Under the pieces are notes generated by a model. That model was not told the origin of the DNA, did not search any database, and saw only the letters and a program-made list of their open reading frames with translations. This document shows, piece after piece, positions 24,270-33,286 of a DNA stretch of 64,000 nucleotides. The position numbers and the translations under genes were made by a program. The stretch comes from Brevibacillus sedimenti (GTDB taxonomy: Bacteria; Bacillota; Bacilli; Brevibacillales; Brevibacillaceae), in contig NZ_CP064048.1 in NCBI RefSeq assembly GCF_020923495.1, positions 211,501 to 275,500 of the forward strand, read 5' to 3'. The first letter of the stretch is position 1; each line of letters starts with the position of its first letter.

Positions 24270-26359
24270 GCCACGTGATTTCCTTTCCCGTCGTAGTAAT
24301 TGTCCCCTTTGGACTGGACGTACGGCGACTCGTACAGCGGATACTGCTTGCCGCGCAAGATGTTGATCCACAGGCGCAGGCCGTCCAGAATAATGCCGAT
24401 GGTGATGGCCATGAAGATGGCGCAGACAACGGCGTCAATCTGGTCGTTGAAAATCATTTTTTGCGCGGCTTCCACTGACTTGACGCCGCTTGGCAGGGTG
24501 CCGGCATCAAGCGCTTTCTGGAACGCTTCGGCATGAGCGAGGAAGCCGATTTTCGGATCGCTGTGGAACAGCTTTTGCCAGCCGGCTGTCAGCGTCGCAG
24601 CTGTCAGCCAGGCCATCGGCACCAGCGTGACCCAGGAGTACTTGGCCTTGCCCATCTTGAAGATGAGCGTCGTCCCGACGACAAAGGCGATTGCGGCCAG
24701 CATCTGGTTGGCGATGCCGAACAGCGGCCACAGCGTATAGATGCCGCCCAGCGGGTCCATCACGCCCTGCAGCAGGAAGTACCCCCATCCGGCAGAAATC
24801 AGGGCCGAACCGATCAGGTTGCCGGGCAGCCAATCCACCTGCTTCATTTTCGGAAACACGTTGCCCAACAGATCCTGCACCATGAAGCGGCCGACGCGGG
24901 TGCCGGCGTCAATCGTGGTCAGAATGAAAACGGCTTCAAACAGGATTGCAAAGTGGTACCAGAAGGCCATCAACGCCTTGCCGCCAAGGATGCCGGAGAA
25001 AATGGTCGCCATCCCGATCGCCAACGACGGCGCACCGCCCGTCCGGGACAAAATCGTGTTCTCCTGGATGTCGTTCGCCATCGCGGTAATCTGTTCCGGG
25101 GTAATGGTAAAGCCCCAACTGTTGATCACCTGGGCTGCTGCTTCGACGTCCACGCCGATCACGGCAGCCGGCGAGTTGATGGCAAAGTACATGCCCGGCG
25201 TCAGCACGCAGGCGGCGATCATCGCCATAATGGCGACGGCCGATTCCATCAGCATCCCGCCGTAGCCGATCAGCGGCGCGTGCGATTCCTTGGCGATCAT
25301 CTTCGGCGTCGTCCCCGATGACACCAGCGCGTGGAAACCGGAGACCGCACCGCAGGCAATGGTGATAAACAGGAACGGGAACAAATTGCCCGCAAACACG
25401 GGGCCTGTACCGTCGATAAACTTGGTCAGCGCCGGCATTTGCAGCGGCGGCAGTGTCAGCAGGATGCCGACCGCCAGCACGGCGATCGTGCCGATTTTCA
25501 AAAACGAGCTCAGGTAGTCGCGCGGCGCCAGCAGCAGCCAGACCGGCAGGACGGAGGCGATGAACCCGTAGATGATGATCATCCAGGCCAGCTGCGCCTT
25601 GCTAAATGTAAAGACCGGCCCCCAGGTGGGCGAAGCGGCCACCTCCTGCCCCCACCACAGCGACAGGAACAAGAGCGCCAGACCGATCAACGAGCCTTCC
25701 AGCACTCGTCCCGGACGGATGTAGCGCATGTACAGGCCCATGAACAGGGCAATCGGCAGCGTCATGAAAATGGTAAACGTCGCCCACGGCGATTCCGCGA
25801 GAGCGTTTACAACGACCATTGCCAAAACAGCAATCAGGATGACCATGATCGCCAGGATGCCCACCAGTGCCAGCGCCCCGCCGACGGGCCCGATCTCTTC
25901 TTTGGCGATCTGGCCGAGCGACTTGCCGTTGCGGCGCATCGACCCGAACAGGATGACAAAGTCCTGAACGGCACCGCCCAGCACTACCCCGACGATAATC
26001 CAGATGGTCCCCGGCAGGTAGCCCATCTGCGCGGCCAGCGTCGGTCCGACGAGCGGACCAGCACCGGCAATCGCCGCAAAGTGGTGGCCAAACAGCACCC
26101 ACTTGTTGGTCGGCACAAAGTCCTTGCCGTCGTTGTTCACTTCCGCCGGCGTGGCCCGGTTGTCGTCCAGGCCCATGATTTTTTTCGCGATGAAGCGGCT
26201 GTAGAACCGGTACGCGACGGCATACGTACAGAACGCGGCGGTCAGCAGCCAGAACGAGTTGACTTGTTCGCCCCGGGAGAGCGCCAAAAAGCCAAACCCG
26301 ACCGCGCCCAACACGGCAATCCCGCCCCAGATCAGGACGGAGAGCAGCCATTTTTTCAT
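24266..26359 (-). CDS. cstA: CstA/BtsT family carbon-starvation transporter
   Basis: Large membrane carrier of about 697 residues and some 16-18 helices. The N-terminal CstA domain has FVPTNKWVLFGHHFAAIAGAG then LVGPTLAAQMG, and PGTIWIIVGVVLGGAVQDF; a C-terminal extension follows. Family members import pyruvate (BtsT, CstA) or peptides. Start 26359 has AAGGGGGAAGG upstream. Behind it lies ybdD and ahead a LytS/LytTR pair; in E. coli the BtsS/BtsR system senses pyruvate and switches on btsT, so pyruvate uptake is the likely role here. No terminator is visible between the regulator gene and cstA, so some readthrough is possible. Confidence 0.93.
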   Translation of the reverse strand: MKKWLLSVLIWGGIAVLGAVGFGFLALSRGEQVNSFWLLTAAFCTYAVAYRFYSRFIAKKIMGLDDNRATPAEVNNDGKDFVPTNKWVLFGHHFAAIAGAGPLVGPTLAAQMGYLPGTIWIIVGVVLGGAVQDFVILFGSMRRNGKSLGQIAKEEIGPVGGALALVGILAIMVILIAVLAMVVVNALAESPWATFTIFMTLPIALFMGLYMRYIRPGRVLEGSLIGLALLFLSLWWGQEVAASPTWGPVFTFSKAQLAWMIIIYGFIASVLPVWLLLAPRDYLSSFLKIGTIAVLAVGILLTLPPLQMPALTKFIDGTGPVFAGNLFPFLFITIACGAVSGFHALVSSGTTPKMIAKESHAPLIGYGGMLMESAVAIMAMIAACVLTPGMYFAINSPAAVIGVDVEAAAQVINSWGFTITPEQITAMANDIQENTILSRTGGAPSLAIGMATIFSGILGGKALMAFWYHFAILFEAVFILTTIDAGTRVGRFMVQDLLGNVFPKMKQVDWLPGNLIGSALISAGWGYFLLQGVMDPLGGIYTLWPLFGIANQMLAAIAFVVGTTLIFKMGKAKYSWVTLVPMAWLTAATLTAGWQKLFHSDPKIGFLAHAEAFQKALDAGTLPSGVKSVEAAQKMIFNDQIDAVVCAIFMAITIGIILDGLRLWINILRGKQYPLYESPYVQSKGDNYYDGKGNHVA

Positions 26360-26507
26360 CAGTCCTTCCCCCTTGCCTATCATGTAGATACATAAAACCT
26401 AACCATACCGTATCACGGAAGAGGGAGGACGCAGAACGAAAATTGTCTGAACAGTACAAATAAAGACATGAACGGCGATTATGGCGCATGAACGAGACGT
26501 ACTTCCA

Positions 26508-27290
26508 TCAGAACCCCAGCCGCTTTTTCAGTTCCTTCACCACGTTTCGGCTGACCGGCACTTCCGTCCGGCGCGCGTCCTGCATGACCAGGTGGACGGC
26601 TCCCTTGAACCAGGGCACCAGTTCTGCCGTCTTCGCCAGATTGACGATGTAGGCCCGGTGGGTGCGGAAAAACTGATGCGGGGACAGCCTGCTCTCCAAT
26701 TCTTGCAGGGAGAACGAAGTGGCGTACTGGTCCGCTTCGGTGTAAATGGTGGCGTACCGACTGTCCAGCGTGGCGTAGACGATGTCGTTCGGATCGATCA
26801 GCATGATCTTGCCGTTTTTCTCCACAGGGATGCGGCGCGGCTGCTGGTGGGCCAGAACGGACTTCAGCAGGGTGTTCAACTGCTCCTCCAGCTGGGGAAC
26901 GTGGCTTTGAACCGCTTCGTTTTGTCGGCGCAGCCGGCGAACCCGGTTGATCGTCTTTTCCAGGCGGTGTTCACTAAATGGCTTGACGATGTAGTCCACC
27001 GCGTCCGTCTCGAAGGCGCGCACGGCGTGAATTTCGTACGCGCTGGCAAAGATGATGATGGGCGGCTTTTGCATCGTCTCGTACAGCTCCTGGCCGACAT
27101 CCACGCCGTCACGATCGTGCAGGTGGATATCCAGAAAGACGGCGTCCGGTTCCGCCCCGGTGATGGATTCAATCGCTTCCTCACCGCTCGCCGCTTCCCC
27201 GATCACCGTCACGTCCGGAAATTGTTCCAGCAGATAGCGCAGTTCGGCGCGGGCTGGTGCTTCGTCATCCACGATGAACGCTTTCAGCAT
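26508..27290 (-). CDS. LytTR family response regulator
   Basis: Response regulator of 260 residues. The receiver has FIVDDEAPARAEL, phosphoacceptor Asp in AVFLDIHLHDRDG and Lys in DYIVKPF; a linker leads to a C-terminal LytTR DNA-binding domain (about 155-260) with ATLDSRYATIYTEADQY and FFRTHRAYIVNL. It begins inside the 3' end of the kinase gene (26-base overlap) and is followed by cstA, its most likely target. LytTR regulators bind paired short direct repeats; I did not find a convincing pair in the 149-base gap before cstA. Confidence 0.93.
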   Translation of the reverse strand: MLKAFIVDDEAPARAELRYLLEQFPDVTVIGEAASGEEAIESITGAEPDAVFLDIHLHDRDGVDVGQELYETMQKPPIIIFASAYEIHAVRAFETDAVDYIVKPFSEHRLEKTINRVRRLRRQNEAVQSHVPQLEEQLNTLLKSVLAHQQPRRIPVEKNGKIMLIDPNDIVYATLDSRYATIYTEADQYATSFSLQELESRLSPHQFFRTHRAYIVNLAKTAELVPWFKGAVHLVMQDARRTEVPVSRNVVKELKKRLGF

Positions 27291-28986
27291 GCGCTTTCAC
27301 TCCTATCGGCAGATGTATGACGCAGGTCGTTCCCTTCCCCTTTTCGCTCTCAATCACGATGCCGTACGGCTCGCCGTAGATCGACTGCAGCCGGCTGCGG
27401 ACGTTGGACAGCCCGATCCCGGAGAGGCGGCGCTTGCCGTCTGACGGCGGCGGCGGCTCGAACGGGTCGCCCTCAATCCCGACGCCGTTGTCCGCCACCG
27501 ACAGCTCCAGCGTCTGCCGGTCCTGGAGGCGGGCAGCGATCCGCACGACGCCCCCTTCCCGTTTGGGCAGCAGCCCGTGCTTGACGGCGTTTTCCACCAA
27601 CGGCTGCAGCACCAGACCGGGCACCAGATAGCGGTCCACACCCGGTTCGATGACGTACTCCACCCGCAGCTTTTCCCCGAAGCGGGCCCGCTCGATCGCC
27701 AGGTAGGCCTCGATGTGCTCCAACTCTTCCGCCAGCGTCACAAAGCCGCCGGAGTCGTGCAAGTTGCGGCGGAAGTACTCGCCCAAATGGATCAAAAGCT
27801 CCCGCGCCTGCTCCGGGCGAAAGCGGATAAACGACACGATCGTGTTGAGCGCGTTAAACAAAAAGTGCGGGTTGATCTGCGCGTGCAGGGCCTTGATCTC
27901 CGCATCGGCCAAAAGGCGCGCCTGCTTCTCCAGATCGGCCAGCTCCAGTTGGGTGGAGATCAGGTTTCCCAGCCCCCGGACCAGTTCCAGGTCGACCGCC
28001 GACAGCTTGCGGGAGCGGTCCTGGTAAAGCTTCAGCACGCCGGCAATTTCCCCTTGCTTCCGCATCAGCGGCACGAGAATGGCACAGCGCAGCGAACAGT
28101 TGGGCTCGCGGCAGCCTATTTCCTCCTTGGTGCGGGCAATCTTCACCTCTTTGGTTGCCAGCACCTCGCGGGTCGCCTTGGTCGAAATCTCCTCGCCGAC
28201 GACGTGATGCGACGAACTCGCACCGACGTGGGCCAGCACCTTTTTCGTATCGGTGATCGCCACTGCCGCCACCCGGGTCGTGCGCAAAATTTCTTCCGCC
28301 ACCTTTCTCGCCGACTCGTAGGTCAGGCCCTGCCGCAGGTAAGACAGCGTCTTGTCCGCCACCTGCAGCGTCCGCTGGGCCTGCAGGGCGCCGATCCGGT
28401 CTTCTTCCGTCTTGACCAGGTCGATGATGATGATCAGGATCGCGATGCCCAGCGCATTGACCACCGACATCGGCACACTGATCGCCTTGATCAGCGCCAA
28501 CGCAGCCTCGTACGGTCTGGCCAGCAGCAGAATGATGCCCATCTGCATCCATTCGGCGATGAACCCGACGGCCAGCGCCATCGTCCAGCGAATCTCCCGG
28601 GAGCGGCGGAACTGGTAGATAAGACCGGCCAGCAGCCCTTCGCTAATCGTGGAGATCGCGCAGGCGAGATCGGTAAAACCGCCGAGCGTGTAGCGGTGGA
28701 TGCCGGCCACCAGACCGGTCAGCAGCCCCACCCAGGGCCCGGCCAATAGGCCCGCCACCACCGTGCCGATCACGCGCGAGTTGGCAATCGCGTCCTGGTA
28801 CCAGATGCCGTTGTAGGTTCCAAATATGGAGATGGCGGAAAAGATCAGCACCATCACCGCTTTATCCTTAACAGTGGCCCGTTGGTTCAGCAAACTGCGA
28901 AACGCCTTGACGCGGGTAAACAGCAGCGTTGCCACCACCAGCACGGCGGTCCGCTCCGCCAGTGTCACCATCAGGGACAAGTTCAT
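27265..28986 (-). CDS. LytS-type sensor histidine kinase
   Basis: Membrane kinase of 573 residues. An N-terminal 5TM-LYT sensor (six or so helices, including GPWVGLLTGLVAGIHRYTLGG) is followed by a GAF domain (about 215-345), a His_kinase segment with the phosphoacceptor in HAQINPHFLFNALNTI and an ATPase with NAVKHG and GIGLSNVRSRL. This is the architecture of LytS, BtsS and PdtaS-like sensors; several respond to pyruvate. Start 28986 has GGAGGG 6 bases upstream, with a good promoter at 29023-29051; the frame upstream to 29247 crosses that promoter and is not coding. Confidence 0.93.
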   Translation of the reverse strand: MNLSLMVTLAERTAVLVVATLLFTRVKAFRSLLNQRATVKDKAVMVLIFSAISIFGTYNGIWYQDAIANSRVIGTVVAGLLAGPWVGLLTGLVAGIHRYTLGGFTDLACAISTISEGLLAGLIYQFRRSREIRWTMALAVGFIAEWMQMGIILLLARPYEAALALIKAISVPMSVVNALGIAILIIIIDLVKTEEDRIGALQAQRTLQVADKTLSYLRQGLTYESARKVAEEILRTTRVAAVAITDTKKVLAHVGASSSHHVVGEEISTKATREVLATKEVKIARTKEEIGCREPNCSLRCAILVPLMRKQGEIAGVLKLYQDRSRKLSAVDLELVRGLGNLISTQLELADLEKQARLLADAEIKALHAQINPHFLFNALNTIVSFIRFRPEQARELLIHLGEYFRRNLHDSGGFVTLAEELEHIEAYLAIERARFGEKLRVEYVIEPGVDRYLVPGLVLQPLVENAVKHGLLPKREGGVVRIAARLQDRQTLELSVADNGVGIEGDPFEPPPPSDGKRRLSGIGLSNVRSRLQSIYGEPYGIVIESEKGKGTTCVIHLPIGVKAHAESVHRG

Positions 28987-29022
28987 CGGCGTCCCTCCTT
29001 TTTCGGTCAAACTGTTGCTTAC

Positions 29023-29051
29023 ATTATCGCCAGCGGCAGCCGCCCGGTCAA
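29023..29051 (-). promoter_or_regulatory. SigA promoter of the LytS-type kinase
   Basis: On the minus strand TTGACC, 17-base spacer, GATAAT; the -10 ends 37 bases before the ATG. Confidence 0.75.
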
Positions 29052-29391
29052 TAGAATCGCCACGCAAGACTGAAAATATTGAAAGCCCCCAAACTGCTTT
29101 TTTTGTATTCCAGGCCGGAGGCCTGCACATTAATCTACCGAAGTTGGAGAAAAAGGATGTGGCATGGAGTGATGGGGCCAAGGCGAGCTCCTTTGACGAC
29201 CTGCTCAGCGGAAAAACGAAAGACGCGGGGAAAATCAGGGGGCACAAGTCTCACTTCTTCGAAATACCCAGATGTTTGCCCCCTGCCCGCGTCGCGTTTT
29301 GGAGCGGACGCGATCCGCTTCTTTGCTGGTCGTCAAGAGAGCGAGCGGGCACCATCATACATGTCGCCACGGTCTTTTTCTACAAACTGAA

Positions 29392-29412
29392 GCCCCCGAA
29401 AGATTCGGGGGC
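29392..29412 (-). terminator. Terminator of the dioxygenase gene
   Basis: Nine-base perfect stem GCCCCCGAA / TTCGGGGGC with loop AGA (minus TCT). The minus-strand tail TTCAGTTTGT is only moderately T rich. Confidence 0.65.
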
Positions 29413-29433
29413 ATGGTATCAGGTTCATGCGGC

Positions 29434-30525
29434 TTACAGGTTGCCGCGCCGTGCCTGCTCGCGCTCCAGCGCCTCAAACAGCGCCTTGAAGTTGCCGTTG
29501 CCGAAGCCGCGCGCTCCTTTGCGCTGGATGATTTCCACAAACAGCGTCGGCCGGTCGACGATCGGTTTGCTGAAGAGCTGCAGCAGGTAGCCTTCGTCGT
29601 CGCGGTCCACCAGGATGTGGAGCCGGCGCAGCGCATCAATATCCTCGTCGATTTCCCCGACCCGGTCTTTCAGCTCTTCGTAATACGTGTCGGGCACGTG
29701 GAGGAAGTCGACGCCGTTGGCACGCAGCCTGGAAACCGTGTCGATGATATCGTTGGTCAACAGGGCGATGTGCTGCACGCCCGGTCCCCGGTAAAAGTCC
29801 AGGAATTCCTGAATCTGCGACTTGCGGCGCCCTTCCGCCGGCTCGTTGATGGGAAACTTGATCCGTCCGGTGCCGTTCTGCATCACTTTGGACATCAGCG
29901 CGGAGTACTCGGTGGAGATGTCTTCGTCACTGAAGTTTTGCACGGCGGTGAAGCCCATCACTTTCTGGTAGTACTGCACCCACTCGTCCATTACTTCCAC
30001 GTTGCCGACGATGTGGTCGATGCCGATCAGGCCGGTGCCTTCCGCCTCCACCGGGGATTCGTAGGCGACGTAGCCGGGCAAGAACGGCCCGCTGTACTGT
30101 TTTCGCTCGATAAAGGAATGGACGTTGTCCCCGTAGGTGGCGATGACCGCTTTTTTGATCGTGCCGTGCTCATCGCGGAACTCCGTCGGCTCCATCACCG
30201 GCACAGCCCCGCGGGAGACGGCTTCGCGAAACGCCTGCTCACAGTCATCGACGCGCAGCGCCACGTCCTTCACTCCGTCGCCGTGCAATTTCACAAACTC
30301 GCTGATCGGTCCGTCAGGGGTGAGGGCTCCCGTCACGACAAAGGTGATGTGGTTTTGCTTCAGCACGTAGGACACCTTGTCGCGCGAACCCGTCTCCAGT
30401 CCGGCATACGCGACGGCCCGAAACCCGAATGCCTTGGTCAGGTAGTGCATGGCCTGCTTGGCGTTGCCGACGTAAAACTCCACGTAGTCCCAGTCTTGAA
30501 TCGGAAAGAAATCGGTGCTGCTCAT
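29434..30525 (-). CDS. hppD: 4-hydroxyphenylpyruvate dioxygenase
   Basis: Iron enzyme of 363 residues that converts 4-hydroxyphenylpyruvate to homogentisate in tyrosine degradation. It has two vicinal-oxygen-chelate modules. The facial triad is visible: His in GIDHIVGNVE, His in GVQHIALLTNDI and Glu in TLFVEIIQRKG; the C-terminus RKGARGFGNGNFKALFEALE is highly typical. ATG 30525 has GGAGGG upstream; the frame to 30654 is not supported. Later pathway genes (homogentisate dioxygenase, fumarylacetoacetase) are not adjacent. A CcpA-like AGTAAACGCTTTCC lies about 70 bases upstream, weak evidence for catabolite control. Confidence 0.95.
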   Translation of the reverse strand: MSSTDFFPIQDWDYVEFYVGNAKQAMHYLTKAFGFRAVAYAGLETGSRDKVSYVLKQNHITFVVTGALTPDGPISEFVKLHGDGVKDVALRVDDCEQAFREAVSRGAVPVMEPTEFRDEHGTIKKAVIATYGDNVHSFIERKQYSGPFLPGYVAYESPVEAEGTGLIGIDHIVGNVEVMDEWVQYYQKVMGFTAVQNFSDEDISTEYSALMSKVMQNGTGRIKFPINEPAEGRRKSQIQEFLDFYRGPGVQHIALLTNDIIDTVSRLRANGVDFLHVPDTYYEELKDRVGEIDEDIDALRRLHILVDRDDEGYLLQLFSKPIVDRPTLFVEIIQRKGARGFGNGNFKALFEALEREQARRGNL

Positions 30526-30793
30526 CACTTTCGCCCTCCATTTTTCAAAATTTTGTAGCGATTGAGATGATTTTGTCGTTATCTTGAGCGTACATGGAAA
30601 GCGTTTACTCCCGCAAGAACACCGGATAACGCGCAGACGCGCAAACGCTTTCATCCAATAAAGTTCGCGATTGCAGCCGCTCTTGATACAATGAAGAAGA
30701 GCATTTGCCAGAAGAAGAGCGTTTGACCGTAGGGAAATTTTCCGAATTCCAAAGGGGAGTAACGTTGCGTGTGAAAGGAGTTGTCGTTAAGTC

Positions 30794-31483
30794 ATGAGTC
30801 ACTGGAGCGTGGAGGCAGCAAAACAGTGGAATCAATTTGCCGCTGACTGGCATGCGCGCAGCACAGCCATGTGGGAAACGGGCAGCCGACGCACCGTTTT
30901 GCCGATGTTTATGCGGCATGTCCAGCCGGATGCGGGACCGGTACTGGATGCCGGCTGCGGCGACGGCTACGCAAGCTGCAAACTGGCCGCAAACGGCTAT
31001 CGGGTGGAAGGCGTGGACATTGCCGAGGAAATGATTCGGTTGGCACACGAACGGGTGCGCGGAACGGATTTGTCCGTCCGGTTTCAGACCGGTGACGTCT
31101 CGGCTCTGCCGTTTGCCGACGCCAGCTTTGGCGGCATTCTCTGCATCAATGTAACCGAGTTTACGCCATCGCCGCTGACCGCCCTGCGCGAGCTGCACCG
31201 TCTGCTCATCCCCGGCGGCGTGCTGCTTTTGGGCATACTCGGCCCCACGGCCGGCCCGCGGGCCCACAGCTATCGGCGACTGTACGGCGAAGAGACGATC
31301 CAGAACACGATGATGCCGTGGGAAGCCAAGCAGTTGGCCGCGGAAAACGGTTTTCGGCTTCTGGAAGAAGAGCCGGTCTACAAGGAGGGCGTACCCGCCG
31401 AGCTGGCCGGCCGTCTTTCGGCAGAACTGCGGGAAGCTCTCAGTTTCTTGACCCTGTTTGCGCTGGAGAAAGTGCCTGGCTAA
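30794..31483 (+). CDS. Class I SAM-dependent methyltransferase
   Basis: Small-molecule-type methyltransferase (UbiE/Methyltransf_11 style) of 229 residues. Motif I is VLDAGCGDGYASCKLAANGY, motif II VEGVDIAEEMIRLA and post-motif FQTGDVSALPFADASFGGIL; LIPGGVLLLGILGP follows. The substrate is unknown. It is monocistronic, directly upstream of a convergent terminator. AAAGGAG lies 13 bases before the ATG, further than usual; a stop codon just upstream rules out a longer frame. Confidence 0.87.
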   Translation: MSHWSVEAAKQWNQFAADWHARSTAMWETGSRRTVLPMFMRHVQPDAGPVLDAGCGDGYASCKLAANGYRVEGVDIAEEMIRLAHERVRGTDLSVRFQTGDVSALPFADASFGGILCINVTEFTPSPLTALRELHRLLIPGGVLLLGILGPTAGPRAHSYRRLYGEETIQNTMMPWEAKQLAAENGFRLLEEEPVYKEGVPAELAGRLSAELREALSFLTLFALEKVPG

Positions 31484-31516
31484 GAAAAAACAGAGGTGCC
31501 CTCGTGGCACCTCTGT
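31484..31516. terminator. Terminator between convergent genes
   Basis: Eleven-base perfect stem ACAGAGGTGCC / GGCACCTCTGT with six T on the minus strand; mainly ends the 31526 gene, and probably the methyltransferase too. Confidence 0.88.
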
Positions 31517-31525
31517 GTTGCTCAC

Positions 31526-32950
31526 CTACTCCGGAAACGGATTGACCACTCCGTTGGCGTTCATCCACGCCCGCTTGCTGCGTATCAGCTGGTCGAGCAC
31601 CGGCTCATCCCGGCCGTACACGGCCCGATACAATCTCTGCGTCTCCCTGAGGTCGTTGTAAGTCAGATAGGGATAGTCGGTACGGCCAAACGATCCGTCG
31701 GGGAATCGGGCATAGTGGAGATCGCCGTTTGGCGCCACCCACTTGGCGCCCAGATTGACGACGCCGTTGAGCATGATCTCCGCCAGTTCCCTGTCGGTCG
31801 GATTGCCTTCCTGCAGGTACAAGTTCAGCAGGAAGTTGATCTCCGCCAACTGGTGATTGAGTGATACGTGGGTCTTTTTGTTACCGCCGGGGTGGGCGTA
31901 GTCGGCTACCAGCCACCCGACATTGACGCCGTCGACGACAAAGTGGTGGCGGGCCGCATAATCGCGGAAAAATGCCGCGTACTTTTTCACTGACTGACAA
32001 AAGCGTTCCTCCCTGTACTGCTGGCAGCCCTTCAGCATCAGTTCGGCCGCGCCCGTGTTGAACCGGGTGTCATAATACCCGTCCGGGATGCCGTAATCCT
32101 GCCACAGCCATTCCGAACGAGGCAGTGTCTTCCAGTACCCCTCCGCCTCCTGGTTCTGCACCGACGCATCCAGCATGACGTACGCCATATCCTCAGCCAC
32201 CCGGCTTTGCCCGGTAAACAGCAGGGAGCGCAGCACGTAGTTTTCAGGGATGCGCCAGTACGCGGCTGGAGAAGTGGGAACATAGGTGCTCGGAGATTGA
32301 TAGTAGTACCCGTCGTACAGCCACTTTGCCTTGCGCTGCAAATCAAGCGCCAGCCAGACGGAGGCGAACTGCTCCCTGTCCCAGGGAACCAGCGGATGAC
32401 TGGATTCCAGCGCCCACACCTCGCTGACCAATCCGGCCTGGACCGGCATCCTGATCTCCAGCGCAAAACCGCCCCACTGTTTGTGCACGGCTATCGGCAG
32501 CACATGCTCCTGCTTTGCTTCGATCGTTCCCCTGCCCAACGGCTTGTAGACAATTGGCGCCCCTATCCAGACGTGACGATCGGTCGTTTCCAGAAAGCCG
32601 GGCGCGTTGGGCAGTTGGGCCGTCTCCTCCAGGTTGATGACGTTCCAGACCGGTTTTTGCGGGTCGTCGTCGACGTACCGGACATACCGAAACGTTCCCG
32701 TCCGCCCCGGCAGGAACAGGGAAAACGTGTACGGCTGGTCGTTTGCGCCCGCTTCCAACCGTTTGGCCCAGTAGCGGTCGCCATTGGGAAAATCGTAAGT
32801 TTTTTCGCGCATCGTCCCCCATGTCCGGACCAGATTCGCCTCCGTCACCGCTGGAGTCCCCGTCTGAGGAGTGGAGACATCAGGGGGAAGCAGGAAGGTG
32901 AACAGAAAGGTCGCCAACACGATCGCGAACAACATACGGGACCTGGTCAT
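31526..32950 (-). CDS. Exported protein, C5-epimerase-like helical domain
   Basis: Secreted or membrane-anchored protein of 474 residues: an N-terminal signal/anchor (MLFAIVLATFLFTFLLP), a beta-rich middle (YTFSLFLPGRTGTFRYVRYV) and an all-helical C-terminal half with repeated aromatic positions (WLYDGYYYQSPSTYVPT, YYDTRFNTGAAELMLKGCQQ, NHQLAEINFLLNLYLQEGN). The last half resembles the alpha/alpha toroid of D-glucuronyl C5-epimerase C-terminal domains, but catalytic residues cannot be checked by eye, so I assign no activity. ATG 32950 has GGAGG. Monocistronic. Confidence 0.72.
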   Translation of the reverse strand: MTRSRMLFAIVLATFLFTFLLPPDVSTPQTGTPAVTEANLVRTWGTMREKTYDFPNGDRYWAKRLEAGANDQPYTFSLFLPGRTGTFRYVRYVDDDPQKPVWNVINLEETAQLPNAPGFLETTDRHVWIGAPIVYKPLGRGTIEAKQEHVLPIAVHKQWGGFALEIRMPVQAGLVSEVWALESSHPLVPWDREQFASVWLALDLQRKAKWLYDGYYYQSPSTYVPTSPAAYWRIPENYVLRSLLFTGQSRVAEDMAYVMLDASVQNQEAEGYWKTLPRSEWLWQDYGIPDGYYDTRFNTGAAELMLKGCQQYREERFCQSVKKYAAFFRDYAARHHFVVDGVNVGWLVADYAHPGGNKKTHVSLNHQLAEINFLLNLYLQEGNPTDRELAEIMLNGVVNLGAKWVAPNGDLHYARFPDGSFGRTDYPYLTYNDLRETQRLYRAVYGRDEPVLDQLIRSKRAWMNANGVVNPFPE

Positions 32951-33206
32951 CGAATCCTCCTTTCGCCAGCAGTCCATGTCACCTGTTTTCATACTTCAAT
33001 CGCCGCTGGACGGCAGCTGAGACAAGTGCATCTGGCCTTTGATACACGCCCCGGAACAGCCGCACTCCACGGGATCACGCACTCCTCTGTATGACGCAGC
33101 ACATCGCTTCCCTGTTTCATTGTCCTTAAAAATGGGACGGTTCAACCAAGCAGACAGCAGTGCTGCGCAAAACAAAGACGCCGTTTGCCAAGCGACAACC
33201 CATGCG

Positions 33207-33235
33207 AAAAAACGCTCTTCCTGTATGGAAGAGCG
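33207..33235 (-). terminator. Terminator of the 33287 gene
   Basis: CGCTCTTCC / GGAAGAGCG stem followed by six T on the minus strand. Confidence 0.9.
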
Positions 33236-33286
33236 CGTGCTCGTTTGCTCTCTATGCTGGTTTCTCACATTTGTTGCTTTTGGCCG

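Larger units (their letters stand above)
28987..29433. other. Intergenic region upstream of lytS-type gene
   Basis: Gap of 447 bases. It contains the kinase promoter (29023-29051), an inverted repeat CAGGCC/GGCCTG near 29113 without a T run, and the terminator of the dioxygenase gene (29392). Nothing codes convincingly in 29130-29390. Confidence 0.6.

Noticed and set aside
32996-33268. 90-codon minus-strand frame after the 33287 gene
   Set aside because: It overlaps a strong terminator and has no ribosome-binding site.
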